Source: Enterocloster bolteae (GTDB taxonomy: Bacteria > Bacillota > Clostridia > Lachnospirales > Lachnospiraceae). From it: a stretch of DNA of 64,000 bases. This document shows positions 57,621 through 64,000 of the stretch, in pieces. The position numbers and the translations under genes are program-made. Below the pieces are notes generated by a model that made no database searches, was not told the DNA's origin, and saw nothing but the letters and a program-made list of their open reading frames with translations. The stretch covers positions 4,836,001 to 4,900,000 of the forward strand of contig NZ_CP022464.2 of NCBI RefSeq assembly GCF_002234575.2, in the 5' to 3' direction. Position 1 is the first letter of the stretch. Every line of letters starts with the position of its first letter.

Positions 57621-60254
57621 CTATTCTTCTCTGTCTTTCTTACCTTCCTGGGCCTCCTTAGCGCCCCAAACCACGCCTTCCATGTCAAATGTGCCTGCGG
57701 ATATGTCAATGTCATGGTCTGCTTCCGCTCCCGCAGATACTCTCACATTCCCTTTCTGCACATCTGCTGCCGTCTTTCCCGGCCCATCTGCTGCTCCCGG
57801 CATTTCCGGCATATTAGGTATTTCCGGCATATTCGGCATACATGACATATCCGGTTCTCCTGCTGCTCCCGGCACAGCCGCAGTTTCCCGTTCTTCCCGC
57901 ACAGGCTCCCTCTCAGGATCCCTCCCAGGCTCCTGCCCGGCTCCGCCTGGTTCCTCTATCTTCCAGCGAATGGATACGCGGAACAAATCATCCTCCACTT
58001 CCAGCTTCATGGTACCGCCCTGGACCTCCACAAAGCTTCTGGCAATGGCAAGCCCCAGTCCTGAGCCCTCTGTGTTGCGTGATGTATCCCCGCGGACAAA
58101 CCGTTCTGTCAGCTCCTCAGGAGATACCTCCAGCTCCCTGGCTGAAATATTGCGCATGGTTATCAGTACATGGCCGTCATCTTCCCTGACCACCTGGATA
58201 TAGGCCCGTGTGCCCGGCATTCCGTACTTTGTTATATTTACCAGCAGGTTTTCAAATACACGGTAGGTCTTCTGGCTGTCCAGATAAAGAAGGATTTTCT
58301 CCTCAGGCAGATTGTAGCGGAACTCGATCCCGCTTGCCTCAATCTTATCAGACAGCTCAAACCGCACCTGCTTTAAAAGGCTCACGATATCCACGTCCTC
58401 CTGGTGAAGGCTGACTGTGCCGCTGCTGGCTTTGCTGACCTCAAACAGGTCCTCTATAAGCGCCTTCAGACGCATGGATTTCTGGTCCAGCACCCGGACA
58501 TAGGACTTTCTCTCCTCTGCTGTCACATTCTCCTGCTTTAACAGATTTACGTAAGTGATGATAGCCGTAAGAGGTGTCTTTAAGTCATGGGATACATTGG
58601 TAATCAATTCCGACTTGGTCCTCTCGCTTTTCACCTCCTGGGCCACTGCTTTCTTAAAGCCGTCCTGAATCCGGCTCAGCTGCTCCTTAAACGGGTTAAA
58701 GATTCCCAGATCCTCCTGAATCTCCACATCCAGGTTTCCCTCTGCTATCTCATTGATACTTTTTAACAGCGTATTATATTTCTGCTGCATCTGCCCCCAA
58801 TATTTCTGTAATAGGAAAAACAGAACCAGGGAGTAAATTACCAGGGCTCCGATTCCCCAGAACCAGAGACAGGAGATAATGGTCAGTATGACAAAATTTG
58901 CAATAATGGCCTTGCCTATAATCTTGGTGGAACGGCGCTCCCAGTCAGTTTCGTTAAAAACATTGAGGGCATTTAATGTCCAGCGCTTGATGAAGCGCAG
59001 GAAACGTCCCAGCCATGTGCGCTCTTTGAAATAGCGCCAGGGGCCCAGGGAAAAGATAGCCCTGTAACAGGTAATTCCCCAGTAAAACATTCCGTAGCTC
59101 ACCATCCAGAACGCCAGATTAATGACCACTGCCATCACATCCGCGGACCAGGGAAGAAATTCCGCTCTCATAAGTTCGCTCTTTAAGCTGCCGTCCATGG
59201 TAGAAGCAATCAGCGCCATGGGTATGGTTCCCTCACCAATAATACCCAGCCAGGCCACTCCGATACAGCTCAGCGGCTCAAATGAAAGCCTGCACAGTGC
59301 GCTCTTACCAATCTCAAACCGTTTCACAGCCGGCAAAGCCAGGGCCAGCACGGTCAGAAGTCCCAGTACAGATGCGCCTATGGCAAAATAGCCGTTGCTG
59401 AAACGGTAATCCCGGATAGTAAGCTGCTGATCCGCGCTGTTAGACCTGACATCCGTATAGCCGAACATCTGGGATGGACTGCACCGGAACACCACTGTCA
59501 TGTCCTTGGGTCCCTGGAATTCCACGCCGCTGTAGCGATAGTTCTCGTCCAGTCTTACCTCCAGCGGATCGTAAAATTCAAATCTGGTCAATGACTCCTT
59601 GATGCGCGTAATATCATCATCCCTGTTTCCCTTTATATCCAGAACCTTCAGTATGCCGTTTGAATTAAAGTTTATGGTGAACTGAATCTGGTCATCCTTC
59701 AGGGGTTCCTGGAAAAATGTCTTTGGATCCGTCACATTGCTGCGTCCATAGGTCCCATCCTGCTCACAGATCCCATAGGACAAGCTGGAATAATACTGCC
59801 TGTAGAGGCTTTCCCATTCGCTTCCCGCGCTGTCAATGGTCTGCTGCATGGACTGGTAATAGTAAATGTCATAGGGATCCCCACTGTCGTAGACCATGGT
59901 CTGTTCCCCATCTTCCCCATACTCTATCTGTACCGCGGCTTCGTCTTCCGGCTGCTGCTGGCGGATCTTTTCCTCCAGCCCCGGCAGGAATGTCTGGGCA
60001 TAGGTCAGACGCCGTCCCGTATCCTCCTGCATTTTCTGATGCCAGATTTCATAACTGAAATTCATAACCTGGGTTGCCAGGTTTCCAAAATTACTGCTCT
60101 CCTCAACCTGGCGGACGGACCTCCTGTTGTGGTAGCTCTCCGCCTTTGTTTTCATATAGGGGTATAATCCTATGGTTCCGGCTGATGCCAAAAGCAATGC
60201 CAGAATAATAATCAATATTCCCAGCCTATGGCTGCTTTTCAATTTTGTATCCAA
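57621..60254 (-). CDS. Membrane sensor histidine kinase with Met/Pro-rich tail
   Basis: 877-residue kinase. A membrane anchor (about 12-30) precedes a large extracytoplasmic sensor (to about 290), then several membrane segments to about 510. The HisKA box is NVSHDLKTPLTAIITY near 565; the ATPase domain has the N box (VFENLLVNITKYG) and GLGLAIARSFVE. The last ~90 residues form a low-complexity tail containing MPNMPEIPNMPEMPG. It overlaps the regulator gene by 29 nt with a TTG start; a TTG four codons later (60242) is an alternative. Confidence 0.9.
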   Translation of the reverse strand: MDTKLKSSHRLGILIIILALLLASAGTIGLYPYMKTKAESYHNRRSVRQVEESSNFGNLATQVMNFSYEIWHQKMQEDTGRRLTYAQTFLPGLEEKIRQQQPEDEAAVQIEYGEDGEQTMVYDSGDPYDIYYYQSMQQTIDSAGSEWESLYRQYYSSLSYGICEQDGTYGRSNVTDPKTFFQEPLKDDQIQFTINFNSNGILKVLDIKGNRDDDITRIKESLTRFEFYDPLEVRLDENYRYSGVEFQGPKDMTVVFRCSPSQMFGYTDVRSNSADQQLTIRDYRFSNGYFAIGASVLGLLTVLALALPAVKRFEIGKSALCRLSFEPLSCIGVAWLGIIGEGTIPMALIASTMDGSLKSELMRAEFLPWSADVMAVVINLAFWMVSYGMFYWGITCYRAIFSLGPWRYFKERTWLGRFLRFIKRWTLNALNVFNETDWERRSTKIIGKAIIANFVILTIISCLWFWGIGALVIYSLVLFFLLQKYWGQMQQKYNTLLKSINEIAEGNLDVEIQEDLGIFNPFKEQLSRIQDGFKKAVAQEVKSERTKSELITNVSHDLKTPLTAIITYVNLLKQENVTAEERKSYVRVLDQKSMRLKALIEDLFEVSKASSGTVSLHQEDVDIVSLLKQVRFELSDKIEASGIEFRYNLPEEKILLYLDSQKTYRVFENLLVNITKYGMPGTRAYIQVVREDDGHVLITMRNISARELEVSPEELTERFVRGDTSRNTEGSGLGLAIARSFVEVQGGTMKLEVEDDLFRVSIRWKIEEPGGAGQEPGRDPEREPVREERETAAVPGAAGEPDMSCMPNMPEIPNMPEMPGAADGPGKTAADVQKGNVRVSAGAEADHDIDISAGTFDMEGVVWGAKEAQEGKKDREE

Positions 60255-60942
60255 CTCCCCACACCACCTTTACATATTTGGGCTCCCTGGGATTCACTTC
60301 TATCTTTTCCCTCAGGTTACGTATGTGTACCATGACCGTATCCGTATTCACTGCCCTCTCGTTCCACACCCGTTCGTAGATTTCCTCTGCGGGAAATACA
60401 CGCCCCGGGTTCTGTATCAATAAAAGAAGGATTTTGAACTCGATAGGGGTTACCTTAACCGTTTTGTCATCCACGGTCACCTCTACCGTCTCCTCGTTGA
60501 CCTCCAAACCTCCCAGCCTGTGCACCTTCGGATTCTCCGTCTGCTTTGAGTTCAAACGATCCAGAAACCGGTGGTAACGCCGCAGCTGTGAGTTGACCCT
60601 GGCCATAAGTTCCATTGGAGTAAAGGGCTTTGTGATGTAATCGTCCGCCCCCATGTTCAGGCCCAGTATCTTATCCACTTCCTCTGACTTGGCTGACAGG
60701 AAAATAACGGGAAAGTCATATTTTTCACGGAGTTTTGCTGTCATAGTAATACCGTCCATACGCGGCATCATCACATCCACAATGGCCAGATCAATCTCTC
60801 TTTCCTCCAGCACCTTAAGCCCTTCCACTCCGTCTGCTGCCTGGAATACTGCATATCCCTGGCTCTTTAAGAATATTTCCACGCCTTCCCGTATCTCTTT
60901 GTCATCCTCTACCAGTAAAATCCGGTCCCCATTCATGTTCAT
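60226..60942 (-). CDS. OmpR/PhoB-family response regulator
   Basis: 238-residue regulator. The receiver domain has acidic residues LLVEDDKE, phospho-acceptor Asp in VVDVMMPRMDG near 53, and Lys in TKPFTP. The C-terminal winged helix ends VRNLREKIEVNPREPKYVKVVWGVGYKIE-like. It is co-transcribed with the sensor kinase it precedes. Its targets are unknown. Confidence 0.95.
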   Translation of the reverse strand: MNMNGDRILLVEDDKEIREGVEIFLKSQGYAVFQAADGVEGLKVLEEREIDLAIVDVMMPRMDGITMTAKLREKYDFPVIFLSAKSEEVDKILGLNMGADDYITKPFTPMELMARVNSQLRRYHRFLDRLNSKQTENPKVHRLGGLEVNEETVEVTVDDKTVKVTPIEFKILLLLIQNPGRVFPAEEIYERVWNERAVNTDTVMVHIRNLREKIEVNPREPKYVKVVWGVGYKIEKQP

Positions 60943-61173
60943 TTCCTCCTTACGCTATTTATACTAACAACTAAAACAAAATTTAACCTTCATAAAAAAC
61001 AAAAGAATATCTAAAGTCTTATTGTAACATTCCTAAACACATTGTTCAACGGGGGATAGCTGTCTGAGCCGGCTGCTTTGCCCCAGGCAGCGGTATATAA
61101 TGGGCTGAAAATCACTGTCAATATAGGTGTTATCTGTTAAAAATTGTGCGATATTGTTATTTATTTATTTAAA

Positions 61174-61213
61174 TTGACAAAGCAATTTACTCATGATATT
61201 GTTGTAGTAAATT
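61174..61213 (+). promoter_or_regulatory. Promoter with overlapping inverted repeat, SDR operon
   Basis: -35 TTGACA (61174-61179), 17-nt spacer, -10 TATTGT (61197-61202). AATTTACT (61184-61191) and AGTAAATT (61206-61213) form an 8-bp inverted repeat that brackets the -10, ideal for a repressor. The rest of 60943-61272 is AT-rich and shows no other element. Confidence 0.7.
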
Positions 61214-61272
61214 TTTTATTCAGAATTATCAATATTTAACAAATTATTTTCAATTAAAAGGGAGGAATTACA

Positions 61273-62046
61273 TTGAGTACATACGTGATTACAGGCGGCA
61301 CTACCGGCATAGGAGCTGCCACCCGCAAGCTGCTCCTGTCCCAGGGCCATGAAGTGTTTAACATTGATTTTAAGGGAGGGGACTGCCTTGCGGATCTGTC
61401 CGCTCCGCAAGGACGCCAGGGCGCTATTGACGAGGTATTCCGCCGCTATCCCGACGGCATTGACGTACTGATATGCAATGCCGGCGTAGGACCCACGGCT
61501 CCGCCCCAGATGATATTTGCGCTGAATTTCTTTGCCAGCGTCAAGATTGCCGAGGCACTGCGTCCCCTGTTAAAGAAAAAGAAAGGCAATTGTGTGGTAA
61601 CCTCCTCCAACTCCATCACCAACATGACGGTGCGCATGGACTGGGTGGATATGCTGTCCAACGTTATGGATGAAGAACGCATCCTGGAATTTGTAAAAGA
61701 CATTCCCCGTACCCAGGCCGCATCCTGTTACAGCTCCTCCAAGCATGCCCTGGCACGGTGGGTCCGCCGGGTTTCACCATCTTGGGCAGTGGACGGACTG
61801 CGCATTAATTCCGTTGCTCCGGGCAACACCACTACGCCCATGACACAGAACATGACCGATGCCCAGATGGAATCCGCACTGCTGATTCCCATTCCTACCC
61901 GCTATGGACGCAAGGAATTCCTTGACGCGGAAGAGATTGCCAACGGCATCACCTTCCTGGCGTCACCCATGGCCAGCGGCATCAACGGGGTCATACTGTT
62001 CGTGGACGGAGGCATCGACGCGCTGCTCCGGTCCGAACGTTTCTAA
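61273..62046 (+). CDS. Short-chain dehydrogenase, 3-alpha-hydroxysteroid-dehydrogenase-like
   Basis: 257-residue NAD(P)-dependent oxidoreductase. Cofactor motif TGGTTGIG (7-14), NAG motif CNAGVG near 68, Ser112/Ser114 and Y153-SSS-K157 catalytic residues. The opening GIGAATRKLL, the segment CLADLSAPQGR and the ending DGGIDALLRSERF closely resemble, from memory, Comamonas testosteroni 3-alpha-HSD/carbonyl reductase, also 257 residues. A hydroxysteroid or bile-acid substrate is therefore plausible but unproven. TTG start with GGGAGG seven nt upstream. Confidence 0.85.
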   Translation: MSTYVITGGTTGIGAATRKLLLSQGHEVFNIDFKGGDCLADLSAPQGRQGAIDEVFRRYPDGIDVLICNAGVGPTAPPQMIFALNFFASVKIAEALRPLLKKKKGNCVVTSSNSITNMTVRMDWVDMLSNVMDEERILEFVKDIPRTQAASCYSSSKHALARWVRRVSPSWAVDGLRINSVAPGNTTTPMTQNMTDAQMESALLIPIPTRYGRKEFLDAEEIANGITFLASPMASGINGVILFVDGGIDALLRSERF

Positions 62047-62067
62047 ATGAAAATGGAGGATATGGAT

Positions 62068-62406
62068 ATGACAATTCTGGAAAGCTATATTGACTGTATG
62101 CAAAGAGGCGACGAAGCGGCCCTGGCGGATTTGTTCAACGAATACGGAGTGCTTCATGACTCGTCTCTCATTAAGGCAGGTATGGACACCCTCCACCTGG
62201 AAGGCAGAATGGCAGTGGAAATGATGTTTCACCACAAGTTCGGCTTTAACGGAGGTCCCTTTCCCATACACAGCGTAAAATATCTGGACGGCAATACGGT
62301 ATGGTATTTCATCACCTACAACGAGCATGTGGTTCCTGTAACCGCCTTCCTGTCCGGGGTGGATGAGGACGGCAAAATCCTGCGGCTTAATATCTATCCG
62401 CTATAA
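62068..62406 (+). CDS. NTF2/SnoaL-fold small protein
   Basis: 112-residue protein with the helix-strand pattern of SnoaL-like/ketosteroid-isomerase-fold proteins (MQRGDEAALADLF, then GRMAVEMMFHHKF and late beta strands). The ATG at 62068 has GGAGG eight nt upstream; three earlier in-frame ATGs are too close to it. It follows the SDR gene by 21 nt and is probably translated from the same transcript. It may be an enzyme acting on the same compound; no catalytic residues can be assigned. Confidence 0.72.
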   Translation: MTILESYIDCMQRGDEAALADLFNEYGVLHDSSLIKAGMDTLHLEGRMAVEMMFHHKFGFNGGPFPIHSVKYLDGNTVWYFITYNEHVVPVTAFLSGVDEDGKILRLNIYPL

Positions 62407-62412
62407 AAAAGG

Positions 62413-62451
62413 ACCGGAGCTGGAGGAAATCGTTTATTTCCCAGCTCCGGT
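62413..62451. terminator. Bidirectional terminator between SDR operon and cheW
   Basis: ACCGGAGCTGG (62413-62423) pairs with CCAGCTCCGGT (62441-62451), with inner GAAA/TTTC pairing. The - strand continues into TTTTTT, suiting the chemotaxis genes. Confidence 0.85.
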
Positions 62452-62458
62452 TTGCGTT

Positions 62459-62899
62459 CTATTCAAAGATGACCAGTTTCTCCAGTGTTTTTTCCACATC
62501 TATCAGGGAATACAGGCTGCCATTCCACATAAAATATGCTTTTTCAACCCATAAACCTGACTCCTGCTGTTCCGGCCCCTTGATTTGTTCATCCACGCCA
62601 ATTTGAGTCAGATATGGCTCCTGATACAGAAGGATGCCCAGAAAATATTTCTGATGACGGAGGACCAGTACCATCTGCCTGACTTCTGCCTCTTCTCCGC
62701 CGGACGCAGAGCCTTCCTGACAAACCACCGGCACAATGCTCCCCTTATAGTTGCAGACGCCTGCAAAATGTCCCGGAAGACATGGCATCAGGGATATCAT
62801 CATATCCTTGCAGATTTCCTCCGCATAGGGAAACTCAACAGCGTAATTCCTGTGCTTTCCCGGTAAACAGAGCAATGTCTTTAACGCCTCATCCGCCAT
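62459..62899 (-). CDS. CheW-like chemotaxis coupling protein
   Basis: 146-residue CheW-domain protein. The region AEEICKDMMISLMPCLPGHFAGVCNYKGSIVPVV carries the typical PxxPxxxxGVxxxRGxVxPVV pattern, with Asn-Tyr-Lys replacing the usual N-x-R-G. It would couple receptors to CheA. The start at 62899 has AAGGAGG upstream and overlaps the cheA stop by 11 nt. Confidence 0.82.
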   Translation of the reverse strand: MADEALKTLLCLPGKHRNYAVEFPYAEEICKDMMISLMPCLPGHFAGVCNYKGSIVPVVCQEGSASGGEEAEVRQMVLVLRHQKYFLGILLYQEPYLTQIGVDEQIKGPEQQESGLWVEKAYFMWNGSLYSLIDVEKTLEKLVIFE

Positions 62900-64000
62900 A
62901 CCTTCCCTCCTTCTCATATCTGCTTATGATAATTTCCGTATCCAGCGCTGCGCAGATACGGCCGCTGCCCATGATGCTGCAGCCGCAGATGCCTGTCCTG
63001 GACCGAAATCCTGTTCCCAGAAGTGCAGGAAGATTCTTCACCACAATGCGCTTCTGTTCATAGATGGAATCTATGAAAAAGCAGCCTTCCTTCTCCGCAC
63101 CCTTCACATACACCAGAATGGCCCGCTCCGGAATCTCCCCTCCCAGGGAATAGAACCTGCGGAGATTAATAAGAGGCATCATCCTGTCTTCATACAGGAT
63201 GTAATCCCGTCCGTTAATTTCACGAATCTGTCCCCGGAAGGACTCATACTCCAGAAAATGATATACATGCCGGGCCGGTATGGAGAAGCGGTACTGGCCC
63301 ACGCGGAAACGCACGCACTCGATAGATGCCAGATTCAAGGGAACTGATATGGAAAAGGCGCTTCCCTGTCCAATAGTACTGCGGATGGAAAGATTTCCCC
63401 CCACGTCTTCCATAATGTTCTTTACCACATCCAGCCCCACGCCCCTGCCGGAATATTCAGTAACTTTTTCATTGGTGGAAAAGCCGGGATATAGGATAAA
63501 CTCCCTGATTTTCTGGGGGTCATACTCCTCGTCCGCACTGGCAAACAGCCCCTTTTGCCTGGCCCGTTCCCTGACCCGCTCCTCGTCAATGCCTTTTCCA
63601 TCGTCGCTGATGGTCATTCTAAGTTCCCCGGCCACATTATCAGCCGAAAAGGTAATCTTTCCTCTCCTGTCCTTACCGGCAGCCAGCCGTTCCTCCGGGG
63701 ATTCGATTCCATGGTCCACCGCATTGCGCAGAATATGCAGCAGTGCTTCTGATACATAATCCACCACACTCTTATCCGCTTCCACGTCCGAACATCTGAC
63801 CACCAGGTCAGCCTCCTTTTTCTGGTCACGGCAAATATCCCTCAGTGCCCTCTTAAGCTTTGGCACAATTCTGGACACAGGCACAAGGCGCATCTCCATC
63901 ACGGACCGCTCAATCTGTCCCACCAAAAGGCTGATCTGATGGCCCAGTCCGCTCTCTAAATCCTCCATCCCATTCCGTTTAAGTTCATTTTCCAGCACCT
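62889..64000 (-). CDS. cheA: Chemotaxis histidine kinase CheA, partial (N-terminal part beyond the window)
   Basis: The visible C-terminal 370 residues include part of the dimerisation domain (MEMRLVPVSRIVPKLKRALRD), the ATPase domain with N box LLHILRNAVDHGIE, G1 DDGKGID and G2 GRGVGLDVV, and the CheW-like regulatory domain at the end. The Hpt phosphotransfer domain is off the right edge. It phosphorylates CheY and CheB in the chemotaxis pathway, followed directly by cheW. Confidence 0.93.
   Translation of the reverse strand, partial: VLENELKRNGMEDLESGLGHQISLLVGQIERSVMEMRLVPVSRIVPKLKRALRDICRDQKKEADLVVRCSDVEADKSVVDYVSEALLHILRNAVDHGIESPEERLAAGKDRRGKITFSADNVAGELRMTISDDGKGIDEERVRERARQKGLFASADEEYDPQKIREFILYPGFSTNEKVTEYSGRGVGLDVVKNIMEDVGGNLSIRSTIGQGSAFSISVPLNLASIECVRFRVGQYRFSIPARHVYHFLEYESFRGQIREINGRDYILYEDRMMPLINLRRFYSLGGEIPERAILVYVKGAEKEGCFFIDSIYEQKRIVVKNLPALLGTGFRSRTGICGCSIMGSGRICAALDTEIIISRYEKEGRYGG

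Overview
The window looks like the chromosome of a gut Lachnospiraceae species close to Enterocloster (Clostridium bolteae/clostridioforme group). The evidence is indirect: moderately high GC for a Firmicute, AGGAGG-type ribosome binding sites with frequent GTG/TTG starts, Firmicute gene families, two bifurcating [FeFe]-hydrogenase operons and a selenocysteine-dependent Grd-type reductase. No rRNA, tRNA, CRISPR array, intact insertion sequence or prophage was seen.

Layout. 0.2-5.3 kb: nucleoside-type BMP-family ABC transporter. 5.5-8.6 kb: a small hypothetical gene, ftsH and a divergent MarR regulator, then a large palindromic intergenic element (8.6-8.9 kb). 9.2-11.8 kb: amino-acid ABC transporter. 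11.9-14.8 kb: C1-folate genes (fchA-like, folD) and three small genes. 14.9-19.0 kb: sbcDC. 19.2-21.0 kb: small proteins, a lipoprotein and a HAD phosphatase. 21.1-24.7 kb: pstSCAB without phoU.

24.9-33.7 kb is the first hydrogenase island. A leftward set encodes DRTGG protein, SpoIIAB-like ATPase, sensory-type [FeFe] hydrogenase, DRTGG protein and PHP phosphoesterase. It diverges from a rightward operon: NuoE-like protein, GHKL ATPase, [2Fe-2S] protein, NuoF-like HydB and HydA. 49.8-55.3 kb holds a second hydrogenase operon (leftward) in which HydB is fused to a GltD/NfnB-like FAD-NADP(H) module. The two operons share an RNA-like leader made of tandem hairpin modules with covarying stems that ends at the Shine-Dalgarno of the next gene. 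I could not assign it to a known family; it is the strongest candidate here for something undescribed.

33.8-40.0 kb: a cellobiose-type PTS operon (6-phospho-beta-glucosidase, IIC, IIB, IIA and a histidine-phosphatase lipoprotein) facing a PRD/EIIA regulator. 40.2-46.5 kb: a leftward operon joining a TRAP transporter to GrdX, GrdE-like and selenoprotein GrdB-like reductase subunits. It diverges from a gene that fuses a GntR DNA-binding domain to a complete argininosuccinate-lyase-like domain. Together these look like an uptake and reductive-deamination route for an unidentified N-substituted amino acid.

48.8-49.5 kb: a frameshifted nuclease/transposase remnant. 55.9-60.9 kb: a flotillin-like protein and a two-component system. 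61.2-62.4 kb: a short-chain dehydrogenase resembling 3-alpha-hydroxysteroid dehydrogenase with an NTF2/SnoaL-fold partner behind a promoter that carries an inverted repeat. 62.4-64 kb: cheW and the C-terminal part of cheA, which runs off the right edge.
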